Counted from the stretch's first letter, positions 24,304 to 34,832 are shown. The stretch: DNA of 64,000 bases from Paramagnetospirillum caucaseum (GCF_000342045.1 NZ_AONQ01000005.1:49253-113252); one strand, 5' to 3'. Program-made: numbers and translations. The notes: generated from the sequence alone by a model not told the origin.

Positions 24304-25659
24304 ATGCGCCCCGATCTTGCGGCCAAGTACGACCTTCGCGTTCCCCGCTACACCTCCTACCCCACCGCGCCGCATTTCCATCCCGGCGTCACGGCAGAGA
24401 CCTACGGCGGCTGGTTGGGCGGCATCGATCCCAAGCTGGAACTGTCGCTTTACCTCCACATCGCCTTCTGCGCCGAGATGTGCTGGTTCTGCGGCTGCCA
24501 CACCAAGATCACCAAGCGCTACGCCCCCGTCGCCGCCTACATGGACGCCCTGTGGCGCGAGGTGGATCTGGTGGCCGGGCGGCTTCCCGCCCGTATGACG
24601 GCGCGCCACGTCCATTTCGGTGGCGGTTCGCCCACCATCCTGTCGTCCGACGACTTCGTCCGCACCATCGACCTCTTGAAGAGCCGCTTCATCCTTAAAG
24701 CCGACGCCGAGGTGGCGGTGGAACTGGACCCGCGCACCGCCGACGAGGCCTATGTCAAGGCCATGGCCGGGGCGGGGGTGACGCGGGCCTCCATCGGCGT
24801 CCAGGACCTGGACGACAAGGTGCAGCGGGCCATCAACCGCATCCAGCCCTACGAGGTCACCGAGCGGGTGGTGGAATGGCTGGGCAAGCATGGCGTGCCC
24901 GAGGTCAATATCGACCTGATCTACGGTCTGCCGCACCAGAGTCTGGACGGGCTGCTGGCCACCATCGAGCACGCGGTCAAGGGCTTCAGACCGAAGCGGG
25001 TGGCGCTGTTCGGCTATGCCCACGTGCCGTGGATGAAGAAGCACCAGCGGCTGATCCCGGAAGAGAGCCTGCCCGACACCGAGACCCGCTGGCAGCAGTA
25101 TGAACAGGGCTGCCGGCTGCTGACCGAGACCCTGGGCTATGTCCAGATCGGGCTGGACCATTTCGCCGCCCCCGACGACGCCATGGCCATCGCCTTGAAG
25201 GAGAAGCGGCTGCACCGCAACTTCCAGGGCTACACCACCGATTCCGCCACCACCCTGATCGGCTTCGGGGCGTCGGGCATCGGCTCGCTGCCCCAGGGCT
25301 ACGTGGTCAACGACGGCGAGGTGCACGCCTATCAGCGCGCCATGGCCGAGGGCCGGCTGGCCACCTCGCGCGGGGTGGCGATTTCGCCCGACGACATGTT
25401 GCGGCGCGAGATCATCGAGCGGCTGATGTGCGACCTGGGCGTCGACCTGGACGTGGTCGCCGGCCGTCACGGTTCCGACGGTTCGCAGTTCGCGGCCGAG
25501 TTGGCCTCGCTGGCCCCCTTGCAGGCCGACGGGCTGGTGGAGGTCGAGGGCCACCGCATCCATGTCACCGAGGAGGGCCGCACCCTGGTGCGCGCCGTTT
25601 GCGCCGCCTTCGACCGCTACCTCAAGGCGGGCGAGCAGCGGCATTCCAAGGCGGTTTGA
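24304..25659 (+). CDS. hemN: Oxygen-independent coproporphyrinogen III oxidase
   Basis: This 451-residue radical-SAM enzyme decarboxylates coproporphyrinogen III in haem and bacteriochlorophyll synthesis without oxygen. CAEMCWFCGC carries the CX3CX2C cluster ligands plus the extra Cys. VHFGGGSPTIL, GVQDLDDKVQRAINRIQ and DLIYGLPHQS are classical HemN motifs. The length and C-terminal domain fit true HemN. The upstream gap shows no FNR box; it contains the palindrome GCCAATTGGC at 24249-24258. Confidence 0.96.
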   Translation: MRPDLAAKYDLRVPRYTSYPTAPHFHPGVTAETYGGWLGGIDPKLELSLYLHIAFCAEMCWFCGCHTKITKRYAPVAAYMDALWREVDLVAGRLPARMTARHVHFGGGSPTILSSDDFVRTIDLLKSRFILKADAEVAVELDPRTADEAYVKAMAGAGVTRASIGVQDLDDKVQRAINRIQPYEVTERVVEWLGKHGVPEVNIDLIYGLPHQSLDGLLATIEHAVKGFRPKRVALFGYAHVPWMKKHQRLIPEESLPDTETRWQQYEQGCRLLTETLGYVQIGLDHFAAPDDAMAIALKEKRLHRNFQGYTTDSATTLIGFGASGIGSLPQGYVVNDGEVHAYQRAMAEGRLATSRGVAISPDDMLRREIIERLMCDLGVDLDVVAGRHGSDGSQFAAELASLAPLQADGLVEVEGHRIHVTEEGRTLVRAVCAAFDRYLKAGEQRHSKAV

Positions 25660-25664
25660 GCATC

Positions 25665-26087
25665 ATGACCATGGCCTGGTACGACTATTTCATGGGCTTC
25701 GCCAAGCACGCCGCCAGCAAGTCCAAGGACCCCAGCACCCAGGTGGGCGCCGTGGCGGTCGGCCCCGACGGCGAGATCAGGGCCACCGGCTATAACGGCC
25801 TGCCGCGCGGCGTCGAGGACCGGCCCGAGCGCATGGAGCGCCCGGCCAAATACCTGTGGACCTCCCACGCCGAGGAAAACCTGGTGGCCCACGCCGCCCG
25901 GGTGGGGGTCAGCCTCAAGGGCTGCACCGTCTACGTCACCCATTACCCCTGTTCGCGCTGCGCCCGCTCGCTGATCCAGGCCGGGGTGGCGCAAATCCAC
26001 GTGGGCGACGGCACCACCTCCATGCCGGCCGAGGAATTCGACACCGCCCGGGTGATGTTCGAGGAATCCGGCGTCCAGGTGGGCTGA
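25665..26087 (+). CDS. dCMP/cytidine deaminase family protein
   Basis: This 140-residue zinc deaminase has the metal motifs [14 protein letters not shown] (His, catalytic Glu) and [10 protein letters not shown] (Cys pair). It opens [20 protein letters not shown] with the TQVGAV segment seen in dCMP deaminases, which convert dCMP to dUMP for dTTP synthesis. It lies 5 bp after hemN, so it may be cotranscribed. Confidence 0.88.
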   Translation: MTMAWYDYFMGFAKHAASKSKDPSTQVGAVAVGPDGEIRATGYNGLPRGVEDRPERMERPAKYLWTSHAEENLVAHAARVGVSLKGCTVYVTHYPCSRCARSLIQAGVAQIHVGDGTTSMPAEEFDTARVMFEESGVQVG

Positions 26088-26242
26088 GGCCACTCCGCCC
26101 ACTCTCGGCGGGTGGGGGCGTCCCACCCAAGTCATTTTCCCGCACTCCCCCTCCGGGTGTTCCGCCGCCGGGGCGCCATGGTCATAGTAGCGTCCGCGAA
26201 TACAAGGGCGAAGGCCCGGGACCTTCTGGGAGACGTCGGACC

Positions 26243-27622
26243 ATGGACCAGTCGAAGCGCTACGTGAACCTGGGACTGCGCGAGGCCGACCTGATCGCGG
26301 GCGGCCGCCATGTGCTGTGCGCCTACCGCATGAAGCCGCGCCCGGGATTCGGCTATGTGGAAACAGCGGCCCATTTCGCCGCCGAATCCTCCACCGGCAC
26401 CAATGTGGAGGTGTGCACCACCGACGACTTCACCCGCGGCGTCGACGCCCTGGTCTATCAGGTGGACGAGGCGGCCGAGCTGATGAAGATCGCCTATCCG
26501 GTGGAGCTGTTCGACCGCAACATCATCGACGGCAAGGCGATGATCGCCTCGTTCCTGACGCTGACCGTGGGCAACAACCAGGGCATGAGCGACGTGGAAT
26601 ACGCCAAGATGGAGGATTTCCTCGTTCCGCCGGATTTCCTGAAACTGTTCGACGGCCCGGCCTGCAACATCGCCCAGATGTGGCGGGCGCTGGGCCGGCC
26701 CGAGGTGGACGGCGGCATGGTGGTCGGCACCATCATCAAGCCCAAGCTGGGCCTGCGCCCCAAGCCCTTCGCCGACGCCTGCCACCAGTTCTGGCTGGGC
26801 GGCGACTTCATCAAGAACGACGAGCCCCAGGGCAACCAGGTCTTCGCGCCGTTCAAGGACACCATGATTCTGGTGGCCGACGCCATGCGCCGCGCCCAGG
26901 ACGAGACCGGCCAGGCCAAGCTGTTCTCGGCCAACATCACCGCCGACGATCCGGCCGAGATGGTGGCGCGCGGCCGGTTCATCCTCGACACCTTCGGCGA
27001 GAACGCCTCCCACGTCGCCTTCCTGGTGGACGGCTTCGTGGCCGGGCCGACGGCGGTGACCACCTGCCGGCGGAATTTTCCCGGCCAGTTCCTCCACTAC
27101 CACCGGGCCGGGCACGGCGCCGTCACCTCCCGCCAGTCCAGGCGCGGCTACACCGTGCTGGTCCACATGAAGATGGCCCGGCTGATCGGCGCCAGCGGCA
27201 TCCATACCGGCACCATGGGCTACGGCAAGATGGAAGGCGTGCCGGAAGAGAAGATGGTGGCCTACATGCTGGAGCGCCCCGAGGCCGACGGGCCGCACTA
27301 TCGCCAGGATTGGGGCGGCATGATGGCCTGCACCCCGATCATCTCGGGCGGCATGAACGCGCTCCGCCTGCCGGGATTCTTCGATAATCTCGGCCATTCC
27401 AACGTCATCCAGACCTCGGGCGGCGGCGCCTTCGGCCACAAGGACGGGCCGGTCGCCGGTGCCCTGTCGCTGCGCCAGGCCCACGAGGCGTGGATGCGGG
27501 GAATCGACCTGGTGGACTACGCCCTGGCCCACCCTGAACTTAAGGGTGCGTTCGAATCCTTTGCGTCCGACGCCGATCGGCTGTATCCCGGCTGGCGCGA
27601 TCGCCTGCGCATCGCGGCTTGA
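26243..27622 (+). CDS. cbbM: Form II ribulose-1,5-bisphosphate carboxylase (RuBisCO)
   Basis: This 459-residue form II large subunit fixes CO2 onto RuBP. It has [11 protein letters not shown] (active-site Lys), [14 protein letters not shown] with the Lys to be carbamylated plus the metal-binding Asp and Glu, [24 protein letters not shown] and [13 protein letters not shown] phosphate loop. No small subunit follows, as expected for form II. GGGAG precedes the ATG. The phosphoribulokinase gene follows 14 bp later. No cbbR regulator is in the window. Confidence 0.98.
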   Translation: MDQSKRYVNLGLREADLIAGGRHVLCAYRMKPRPGFGYVETAAHFAAESSTGTNVEVCTTDDFTRGVDALVYQVDEAAELMKIAYPVELFDRNIIDGKAMIASFLTLTVGNNQGMSDVEYAKMEDFLVPPDFLKLFDGPACNIAQMWRALGRPEVDGGMVVGTIIKPKLGLRPKPFADACHQFWLGGDFIKNDEPQGNQVFAPFKDTMILVADAMRRAQDETGQAKLFSANITADDPAEMVARGRFILDTFGENASHVAFLVDGFVAGPTAVTTCRRNFPGQFLHYHRAGHGAVTSRQSRRGYTVLVHMKMARLIGASGIHTGTMGYGKMEGVPEEKMVAYMLERPEADGPHYRQDWGGMMACTPIISGGMNALRLPGFFDNLGHSNVIQTSGGGAFGHKDGPVAGALSLRQAHEAWMRGIDLVDYALAHPELKGAFESFASDADRLYPGWRDRLRIAA

Positions 27623-27636
27623 GGGGGGACGCTATC

Positions 27637-28527
27637 GTGTCGAGGAAACATCCGGTCATCGCCGTCACCGGTTCGTCGGGGGCGGGGACCAGCACGGTCA
27701 AGGAAGCCTTCGAGCACATGTTCCGCCGCGAGGGCATCAAGCCGGCGGTGGTCGAGGGCGACAGCTTCCACCGCTACAACCGCGCCGACATGAAGAAGGC
27801 CATGGGCGAGGCGGAGAAGGGCAGCCGCCGCTTCAGCCATTTCGGCCCCGACGCCAACCTCTTCCCCCAGCTCGAGGAGCTGTTCTCCTCCTACGGCGAC
27901 ACCGGGCGGGGGCGGCGGCGCTTCTATGTCCACAACGACGACGAGGCGGCGCGCTTCGCCCATCTGGGAATCGGGTCCGGCGAGTTCACCCCCTGGGAGG
28001 ACCTGCCCGAGGATACCGACTGCCTGTTCTACGAGGGCCTGCACGGCTGCGTGGTGACGCGGGACAACAACGTCGCCCAGCATGTGGACCTGAAGATCGG
28101 TGTGGTGCCGGTGATCAATCTGGAGTGGATTCAGAAGATCCACCGCGACACCAGCGAACGCGGCTATTCGGAAGAGGCGGTGATGGACACCATCCTGCGC
28201 CGCATGCACGATTACGTCCACTATGTGGTGCCGCAGTTCAAGCTGACCGACATCAACTTCCAGCGGGTGCCCATCGTCGACACCTCGGACCCCATCATCG
28301 CCCGCGACATTCCCACCGCCGACGAGAGCCTGGTGGTGATCCGCTTCCGCAAGCCCGACCGCTTCCGCGTCGATTTCCCGTTCCTGCTGCAGATGCTGAA
28401 GGATTCGTGGATGAGCCGCCGCAACACCATCGTGGTGCCCGGCGGCAAGATGGGACTGGCCATGGAGCTGATCCTCACCCCCATCCTGCGCCGCATCATG
28501 GAAGAGCGCCGCACCCTGCTGGGGTGA
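27637..28527 (+). CDS. cbbP: Phosphoribulokinase
   Basis: This 296-residue kinase supplies RuBP to RuBisCO. The P-loop is GSSGAGTST, followed by EGDSFHRYNR (catalytic Asp), FYEGLHG and INLEWIQKIHRDT. The GTG at 27637 was chosen because AGGGGGG lies 9 bp before it. A TTG at 27619 would overlap cbbM. The pair cbbM-cbbP is a minimal Calvin cycle unit. It converges on nudC 3 bp away with no visible terminator. Confidence 0.96.
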   Translation: MSRKHPVIAVTGSSGAGTSTVKEAFEHMFRREGIKPAVVEGDSFHRYNRADMKKAMGEAEKGSRRFSHFGPDANLFPQLEELFSSYGDTGRGRRRFYVHNDDEAARFAHLGIGSGEFTPWEDLPEDTDCLFYEGLHGCVVTRDNNVAQHVDLKIGVVPVINLEWIQKIHRDTSERGYSEEAVMDTILRRMHDYVHYVVPQFKLTDINFQRVPIVDTSDPIIARDIPTADESLVVIRFRKPDRFRVDFPFLLQMLKDSWMSRRNTIVVPGGKMGLAMELILTPILRRIMEERRTLLG

Positions 28528-28530
28528 CGG

Positions 28531-29454
28531 TCAGGCGTTCAGCAGCCAGCCCTCGACCAGCGCCCGGGCGATGGAATCCCGGCGCGGCAGGAAGCGGCCC
28601 GCCTCGCCGGGGCGGTCGGCCTCGCCGAAGGCGCGGACCTCGTCCCGGGTGAACCAGCGCACCTCCTCGATCTCGTGCGGGTCGGGCACCGGCTCGCCAT
28701 CCTCGGCGACGGCGTTGAAGCCGATCATGATCGACGACGGGAAGGGCCAGGGCTGACTCGCTACGTACGTGGTTGAGCGCACCCTGATGCCGGCTTCCTC
28801 CCACACCTCGCGGGCCACGGCGTCCTCCAGGGACTCGCCGGGCTCGACGAAACCGGCCAGACAGGAATACATGCCGGGGGTCCATACCGGCTGGCGGCCC
28901 AGCAGGGCGCGGCCCGCCGAATCGGTGACCAGCATGATGATCGCCGGGTCGGTGCGCGGGAAATGCAGCGCGCCGCAGGCTTCATCGGCGCATTTGGCCG
29001 AATGGCCGGAATCCTGGACCATCAGGCCGCCGCCGCAGCTGGCGCAGAAGCGGGTCTTCTCGCGCCAGACCAGCACGCCGCGGGCATAGGCCAGCAGGGC
29101 GGCGTCCTGGGCCGGCAGCAATCCGCCCACCGAGCGCAGCCAGACCCAGTTGCCGCCCATCTCGGGGCCGTGCTCGCCGCCCTCCAGGGCCGAGACGTCC
29201 AGCGCCAGCAAGGGGCCGGCGGTATCTTCGCCCAGCAGCAGGCAATTGCCGCCGGTGGCCTCGGCGAGACGCAGACCATAGGCGCGGTCGAGCCAGCGTA
29301 TGGCGGGCGGCGTGCCGCCCACCAACTGGCGTCCGCGCCAGTAAAGGGTGAAGCGGGTGCCCGGACGGCGCATCAACTCGGCGGCGTCACCGCCTCGGCG
29401 GACGGGGTGGGCCCGGTCCAGGCCGAGGCCCGAATAAAGGATGGGTGCGATCAT
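28531..29454 (-). CDS. nudC: NAD(+) diphosphatase / NADH pyrophosphatase
   Basis: This 307-residue Nudix hydrolase has an N-terminal domain, a zinc finger (CASCGGG with CADEACG) and the Nudix box GFVEPGESLEDAVAREVWEE, followed by the NudC signature SQPWPFPSSIM. It cuts NAD(H) and can remove NAD caps from RNA. The start MIAPILYSG at 29454 fits the family length. A longer frame extends to 29715 but is unsupported. Confidence 0.95.
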   Translation of the reverse strand: MIAPILYSGLGLDRAHPVRRGGDAAELMRRPGTRFTLYWRGRQLVGGTPPAIRWLDRAYGLRLAEATGGNCLLLGEDTAGPLLALDVSALEGGEHGPEMGGNWVWLRSVGGLLPAQDAALLAYARGVLVWREKTRFCASCGGGLMVQDSGHSAKCADEACGALHFPRTDPAIIMLVTDSAGRALLGRQPVWTPGMYSCLAGFVEPGESLEDAVAREVWEEAGIRVRSTTYVASQPWPFPSSIMIGFNAVAEDGEPVPDPHEIEEVRWFTRDEVRAFGEADRPGEAGRFLPRRDSIARALVEGWLLNA

Positions 29455-29672
29455 GGCGGCAGCTTGGCATGGCTTGAAATGCCGGCCAACCTCTGATTCG
29501 ACTCGTTGGCCGGTATTTAGCCGCCGTCGAGGCGGCGGCCAAGGCCGCGGAGACGGCCGCCCGGCGAGGGGCATGGGGCCGGCCATTATCGATGGTCGGC
29601 CGGTATGAAAGCTCGCGAGAAGAAGATTGCGAATCCGGTGGCAATTTGGAAGATTGTCCCGCACGGTGACGC

Positions 29673-31319
29673 ATGAATGACATCCAAGCCCTTCTGAACG
29701 GTCTTCTCGATTCAATCCGCGACGCGGTGATCATCGCCGACGGAGAGGGCAATCCTCTGCGTTCGAACCCGGCGTTCGAGACGCTGATGGGCTTCGCCTC
29801 GGCCGGCGGCGCCGAGGTTTCCCGGCTGGCGGCCGGCATGATCCACCGGGCCATGATGCCGGGGGCGGGCGGACGCTGGCAGGGCATGGTCGCCTGCCCC
29901 GACGGCAGGGAACGCCCCTTCGAGGTCACCGCCGCCGCCATCAACTCGGCCGCCGACTTTCCCGACCGTTATCTTTGCGTGGTGCGTCCGGCCGCCGCCG
30001 AGGATTGCAGCGGCGATAACGGCACCTTCGGCTACGACACCCTGACCGGGCTGCCCAACCGCGACCTCTACGCCGACCGTATCGGCCAGGCGGTGCTGCA
30101 GGCCAACCGCACCGGCGGTTCGGTGGCGTTGATGATGATGGGGCTGGACCGTTTCACCCTGGTCAACGACGCGCTGGGCCACGGGGCCGGCGACCGCCTG
30201 CTGATCGAAGTGGCGCGGCGTCTCAAGATCTGCGTGCGCGAGACCGATACGGCGGTGCGCCTCGACGGCGACAAGTTCGCCCTGGTGATGGCCATCGCCG
30301 ATACCGACGACAGCGTCATCGTCGCCGAGAAGGCGCTCAACGCCGTCAAGGAACCCTTCGCCCTGGACGGGCAGGAAGTGGTGATAACCTTCTCCATCGG
30401 CATCAGCGTCTATCCGCTGGACGCCGATTCCGGCGCCCAGCTGGTCAAGCATGCCGAGAACGCCCTGCATTACGCCAAGGTCTCGGGCCGCAACCAGTAC
30501 CAGTTCTTCTCCAAGGACATGAACCGCAAGGCCAAGTCCCGCCTGGAACTGGAGGGCCGCATGCGCCGGGCGCTGGCCAACGAGGAATTCGTCGTCTTCT
30601 ACCAGCCCAAGGTCTCGGCTGACCGCGACACCATCGTCGGCGCCGAGGCGCTGATCCGCTGGATGGACCCCGAGCGCGGCATGGTCTCGCCCGGCGAGTT
30701 CATTCCCGTCGCCGAGGAAAGCGGCCAGATCGAGGCCATCGGCACCTGGGTTCTCCGCGAATCCTGCCGGCAGAACCGCAAATGGCAGAATGCCGGCTTC
30801 GACCCGCTCAAGGTGTCGGTCAATGTCTCGGCCCGCCAGTTCCGCTCGCGCGGCCTGATCGAGACGGTGACCGAGGCGCTGGACGATACCGGCCTCGATC
30901 CCAAGTGGCTGGAACTGGAGATCACCGAGAGCATGCTGATGAACGACGTGGACGCGGCGGTGCGCAAGATGAAGGCGCTGCGCGACCTCGGCATCGGCCT
31001 GTCCATCGACGATTTCGGCACCGGCTATTCCTCGCTCAGCTATCTCGGGCGCTTTCCCATCACCACGTTGAAGATCGACCGCGCCTTCATCGCCGACGTG
31101 GATACCAACCCCAAGACCGCCGAGATCGCCCGGGCCATCATCGGCCTGTCGCGCGGCCTCAACCTGGAGGTGGTGGCCGAGGGGGCTGAAATCGCCGCGC
31201 ACATCATGTTCCTGCGCAACAATGGATGCGATACCGTACAAGGGTTCTATTACTCTCGGCCAGTGCCCGCCGAGGAGTTCGAGCGCATGATGCGCCAGCC
31301 GGTCCTGCTTCACGCATAA
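29673..31319 (+). CDS. PAS-GGDEF-EAL c-di-GMP protein with degenerate GGDEF
   Basis: This 548-residue cytoplasmic protein has a PAS-like sensor (residues 1-110), a GGDEF domain (about 122-285) and an EAL domain (about 295-545). The cyclase signature reads RLDGDKF instead of GGDEF, so synthesis is probably lost. The EAL motifs are intact (GAEALIRW, ELEITES, DDFGTGYSSLSYL, EVVAEGAE), so it should be a c-di-GMP phosphodiesterase. There is no membrane segment. It precedes the nap operon but the genes are separated by regulatory sequence. Confidence 0.92.
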   Translation: MNDIQALLNGLLDSIRDAVIIADGEGNPLRSNPAFETLMGFASAGGAEVSRLAAGMIHRAMMPGAGGRWQGMVACPDGRERPFEVTAAAINSAADFPDRYLCVVRPAAAEDCSGDNGTFGYDTLTGLPNRDLYADRIGQAVLQANRTGGSVALMMMGLDRFTLVNDALGHGAGDRLLIEVARRLKICVRETDTAVRLDGDKFALVMAIADTDDSVIVAEKALNAVKEPFALDGQEVVITFSIGISVYPLDADSGAQLVKHAENALHYAKVSGRNQYQFFSKDMNRKAKSRLELEGRMRRALANEEFVVFYQPKVSADRDTIVGAEALIRWMDPERGMVSPGEFIPVAEESGQIEAIGTWVLRESCRQNRKWQNAGFDPLKVSVNVSARQFRSRGLIETVTEALDDTGLDPKWLELEITESMLMNDVDAAVRKMKALRDLGIGLSIDDFGTGYSSLSYLGRFPITTLKIDRAFIADVDTNPKTAEIARAIIGLSRGLNLEVVAEGAEIAAHIMFLRNNGCDTVQGFYYSRPVPAEEFERMMRQPVLLHA

Positions 31320-31364
31320 ATTCACCTTTTGGTCGCGGTTCATCCCGTAGTTTTTCGGGGTCTT

Positions 31365-31378
31365 TTGACCAACGTCAA
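31365..31378 (+). promoter_or_regulatory. FNR/Anr-type box upstream of nap
   Basis: TTGAC-N4-GTCAA is a perfect palindrome of the FNR/CRP family shape (consensus TTGAT-N4-ATCAA), 85 bp before the napF start. It suggests that an oxygen-sensing FNR-family activator turns on the operon when oxygen falls. Confidence 0.7.
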
Positions 31379-31395
31379 AGCGGTGGAACGGGCGG

Positions 31396-31414
31396 GATGA
31401 CATTTTTCGTCATC
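31396..31414. promoter_or_regulatory. Inverted repeat in the nap leader
   Basis: GATGAC-N7-GTCATC forms a perfect 6-bp dyad 17 bp downstream of the FNR-type box and 49 bp before napF. It may be an operator for a second regulator such as a nitrate or redox regulator. As RNA it could also form a short hairpin. The protein that would bind it is unknown. Confidence 0.45.
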
Positions 31415-31463
31415 TGGCGCTGCCCCGGGGGAGAGGGGGCAGCCTGCCGAGGGAGGGATTCCG

Positions 31464-31979
31464 ATGTCTGGGCTAGTGTCCCGGCGGACGTTGTTGACGA
31501 GGCGGCCCACCAGCCGGGCGCCGTCGGGCCCGCGTCCGCCCTGGAGCATCGAGACCTTTGCCGCTGCCTGTGATGGTTGCGGCGCCTGCCTCCCCGCCTG
31601 CCCCGAACAGATTCTCGCCAAGGGCGACGACGGCCTGCCGGTGATCGATTTCAGCCGCGGCGGCTGCACCTTCTGCGGCGATTGCGCTACCGCCTGCGTT
31701 CCGCGCAACGGCCGGCCGGCGGCCCTGGACCGCACCGTTTTCGACGCCGCCGACCGCTTGCCGGTGCTGGCGCGGCTGGGGGCGGCGTGTATTTCCATTC
31801 AAGGCGTGACCTGCCGCCTGTGCGGCGATCCCTGCGATCCCCACGCCATCAAGTTCAGGCCTTTGCCGGGCGGCCGCGTGCTGCCCGAGATCGCCGACGA
31901 GTCCTGTAATGGTTGTGGAATTTGTGTCTCGGCCTGTCCGGTCGGGGCGCTGTCCATGGCACCTTTGGTTCGAGCCTGA
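31464..31979 (+). CDS. napF: Ferredoxin-type protein NapF
   Basis: This 171-residue cytoplasmic iron-sulfur protein has four Cys clusters: CDGCGACLPACP, CTFCGDCATAC, CRLCGDPCDP and CNGCGICVSACP. NapF helps load or activate NapA in the cytoplasm before export. First gene of napFDAGHBC, with GGGAGGGA upstream of the ATG. Confidence 0.94.
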   Translation: MSGLVSRRTLLTRRPTSRAPSGPRPPWSIETFAAACDGCGACLPACPEQILAKGDDGLPVIDFSRGGCTFCGDCATACVPRNGRPAALDRTVFDAADRLPVLARLGAACISIQGVTCRLCGDPCDPHAIKFRPLPGGRVLPEIADESCNGCGICVSACPVGALSMAPLVRA

Positions 31980-31990
31980 GAGGTTAGGGA

Positions 31991-32305
31991 ATGAGACTCG
32001 CGACCTTCGTTGCCACCGAGCAAACCAAGCCCAGGGAGCAGGTGGAGAACATCTGCGGCGTGTTGATACACGTCAAGCCGGAGCGCCGGCACGAGGTTCA
32101 TGATGCCCTCACGCGGATTCCCGGCGTCGAGGTCCACACCATGACCGACGATGGCAGGATGGTGGTGACCGTCGAGGATGCCGAAGGCAACTGGGCGGGC
32201 GCCACGATAACCAGTCTGACCGACATCCAGGGCATTTTGAATGTGTCCCTGGTTTACCATCACTTTGATTCCGATCTTGATCTGGAAGGGGAGACCGTTT
32301 CATGA
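31991..32305 (+). CDS. napD: NapA maturation chaperone NapD
   Basis: This 104-residue protein has [20 protein letters not shown] and [20 protein letters not shown] in a ferredoxin-like fold. NapD binds the Tat signal of NapA and delays export until the molybdenum cofactor is inserted. Its stop overlaps the napA ATG by 4 bp. Confidence 0.94.
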   Translation: MRLATFVATEQTKPREQVENICGVLIHVKPERRHEVHDALTRIPGVEVHTMTDDGRMVVTVEDAEGNWAGATITSLTDIQGILNVSLVYHHFDSDLDLEGETVS

Positions 32306-34785
32306 GCCTCACCAGGCGCGACTTCATCAAGGCGAACGCCGTCGCGGCCACTGCTGCCGCCGCGGGAATCGCCACGCCGGCCGTCGCCCAGCCGGCAAAA
32401 GCCAATATCCGCTGGGACAAGGGTGTCTGCCGGTTCTGCGGCACCGGCTGTGCCGTGCTGGTGGGCGTGCAGGACGGCCGCGTGGTCGCCACCCAGGGCG
32501 ACCCCGACTCGCCCGTCAACCGCGGCCTCAATTGCATCAAGGGCTACTTCCTGTCCAAGATCATGTACGGCGAGGACCGGCTGACCAAGCCCCTGCTGCG
32601 CATGAAGAACGGCAAGTTCGCCAAGGACGGCGAATTCACGCCGATCTCGTGGGATCAGGCCTTCGACATCATGGCCGAGAAGTGGAAGGAACAGCTGAAG
32701 AAGCCCGACGGCGTGACCCGCGTCGGCATGTTCGGTTCCGGCCAGTGGACCATCTGGGAGGGCTATGCCGCCGTCAAGCTGTACAAGGCCGGCTTCCGCT
32801 CCAACAACCTCGACCCCAACGCGCGCCATTGCATGGCGTCGGCGGTGGCCGGCTTCATGCGCACCTTCGGCATCGACGAGCCCATGGGCTGCTACGACGA
32901 CATCGAGCAGACCGACGCCTTCGTGCTGTGGGGCTCGAACATGGCGGAGATGCACCCCATCCTGTGGTCGCGCGTCACCGACCGCCGCCTGACCCACGAG
33001 GGCTGCAAGGTCGCCGTGCTGTCGACCTTCGAGCACCGCTCGTTCGAGTTGGCCGACCTGCCGATGGTGTTCACGCCCCAGACCGATCTGGCGATCCTGA
33101 ACTACATCTGTCACTACATCATCTCGAAGAACGCCTATAACAAGGAGTTCATCGAGAAGCACTGCACCTTCAAGAAGGGCGTCACCGACATCGGCTACGG
33201 CCTGCGTCCGACCAACCCGCTCGAGAAGGACCAGGCCAACGCGGCCACGCCGGACAAGTCCGACCCGATGACCTTCGACGAGTTCAAGGCCTTCGTGTCC
33301 GAATACACGGTGGAGAAGGTGTCCAAGCTGTCCGGCGTGCCCGCCGACAAGCTGGAGGCCCTGGCCAAGCTGTATGCCGATCCCAAGGTCAAGGTGGTGT
33401 CCTTCTGGACCATGGGCTTCAACCAGCACACGCGCGGCACGTGGGTCAACAACATGATCTACAACGTGCACCTGCTGATGGGCAAGATCTCCGAGCCGGG
33501 CAACAGCCCGTTCTCGCTGACCGGCCAGCCCTCGGCCTGCGGCACCGCCCGCGAGGTCGGCACCTTCGCCCACCGTCTGCCCGCCGACATGGTGGTCATG
33601 AACGACAAGCACCGGGCGCTGACCGAGAAGGTGTGGCAACTGCCGGAAGGCACGCTCAATCCCAAGATCGGCTATCACGCCGTTCTCCAGCACCGCATGC
33701 TGAAGGATGGCAAGCTGAACGCCTATTGGGTGATGTGCACCAACAACATGCAGACCGCCCCCAACATGAACGAGGAGGGGTATCCGGGCTACCGCAACCC
33801 CGCCAACTTCGTGGTGGTGTCCGATCCCTATCCCACCGTCACCGCGCTGTCGGCCGACCTGATCCTGCCCACCGCCATGTGGATGGAGAAGGAAGGCGCC
33901 TACGGCAACGCCGAGCGCCGCACCCAGTTCTGGCGTCAGCAGGTCAAGGCCCCGGGCGAGGCCAAGTCCGACCTGTGGCAGCTGATGGAATTCTCCAAGC
34001 GCTTCAAGATCGAGGAAGTGTGGCCGGAGGAACTGATCGCCAAGAAGCCGGAAGTCCGTGGCAAGACCCTCTACGAGGTGCTCTTCAAGAACGGCCAGGT
34101 GGACAAGTTCCCGCTGACCGAGCTGCAGGCCGGCTTCGAGAACGACGAGTCCAAGGCGTTCGGCTACTACGCCCAGAAGGGCCTGTTCGAGGAATACGCC
34201 GCCTTCGGCCGCGGCCATGCCCACGACCTGGCGCCGTTCGAGACCTACCACAAGGCCCGTGGCCTGCGCTGGCCGGTGGTGGACGGCAAGGAGACCCTGT
34301 GGCGCTTCCGCGAGGGCTACGACCCCTACGTCAAGACGGGCGAGGGGGTGAAGTTCTACGGCAAGCCCGACGGCAAGGCCTGGATCTTCGCGCTGCCCTA
34401 CGCCCCGGCCGCCGAGGCGCCGGACAAGGAATACGATTTGTGGCTGTCCACCGGCCGCGTGCTGGAGCACTGGCACTCGGGGTCCATGACCCGTCGCGTG
34501 CCGGAGCTGCACAAGTCGATTCCCAACGCCGTGCTCTACATGCATCCCAACGACGCCGCCAAGCGCTCCTTGCGCAACGGCGACGTGGTCAAGATCGCGA
34601 GCCGGCGCGGCGAGGTGACCACCCGCATCGACACCCGTGGCCGTAACAAGCCGCCGGAAGGGCTGGTCTACATGCCGTTCTTCGACGAAAGCCAGCTGGT
34701 CAACAAGCTCACTCTTGACGCCACTTGCCCGATCTCCAAGGAGAGCGACTACAAGAAGTGCGCCGTCAAGGTGACCAAGGCCTAG
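32302..34785 (+). CDS. napA: Periplasmic nitrate reductase catalytic subunit
   Basis: This 827-residue molybdopterin enzyme reduces nitrate to nitrite in the periplasm. The Tat signal is [20 protein letters not shown]. The [4Fe-4S] motif is CRFCGTGC...NCIKGYF (about residues 44-80). [15 protein letters not shown] carries the Mo-ligand Cys, and the C-terminal dinucleotide-binding region includes [15 protein letters not shown]. Length and motifs are complete. Electrons come from NapB and NapC, encoded downstream. Confidence 0.98.
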   Translation: MSLTRRDFIKANAVAATAAAAGIATPAVAQPAKANIRWDKGVCRFCGTGCAVLVGVQDGRVVATQGDPDSPVNRGLNCIKGYFLSKIMYGEDRLTKPLLRMKNGKFAKDGEFTPISWDQAFDIMAEKWKEQLKKPDGVTRVGMFGSGQWTIWEGYAAVKLYKAGFRSNNLDPNARHCMASAVAGFMRTFGIDEPMGCYDDIEQTDAFVLWGSNMAEMHPILWSRVTDRRLTHEGCKVAVLSTFEHRSFELADLPMVFTPQTDLAILNYICHYIISKNAYNKEFIEKHCTFKKGVTDIGYGLRPTNPLEKDQANAATPDKSDPMTFDEFKAFVSEYTVEKVSKLSGVPADKLEALAKLYADPKVKVVSFWTMGFNQHTRGTWVNNMIYNVHLLMGKISEPGNSPFSLTGQPSACGTAREVGTFAHRLPADMVVMNDKHRALTEKVWQLPEGTLNPKIGYHAVLQHRMLKDGKLNAYWVMCTNNMQTAPNMNEEGYPGYRNPANFVVVSDPYPTVTALSADLILPTAMWMEKEGAYGNAERRTQFWRQQVKAPGEAKSDLWQLMEFSKRFKIEEVWPEELIAKKPEVRGKTLYEVLFKNGQVDKFPLTELQAGFENDESKAFGYYAQKGLFEEYAAFGRGHAHDLAPFETYHKARGLRWPVVDGKETLWRFREGYDPYVKTGEGVKFYGKPDGKAWIFALPYAPAAEAPDKEYDLWLSTGRVLEHWHSGSMTRRVPELHKSIPNAVLYMHPNDAAKRSLRNGDVVKIASRRGEVTTRIDTRGRNKPPEGLVYMPFFDESQLVNKLTLDATCPISKESDYKKCAVKVTKA

Positions 34786-34797
34786 GGAAGAAGGGAC

Positions 34798-34832
34798 GGG
34801 CCGCCCGCTTCGCCCAACGGGGCGGGCGGCCC
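34798..34832 (+). other. Stable hairpin between napA and napG
   Basis: An 11-bp GC stem (34798-34808 with 34822-34832) with a 13-base loop lies in the 68-bp napA-napG gap. No T-run follows, so it is probably not a simple terminator. It may protect the 3' end of napA mRNA or reduce expression of the distal genes. Confidence 0.6.

Noticed and set aside
24172..25644. 490-codon frame antisense to hemN
   Set aside because: No domain is seen and the composition is Gly/Val/His/Asp-rich as expected for a shadow frame; hemN has all its motifs.
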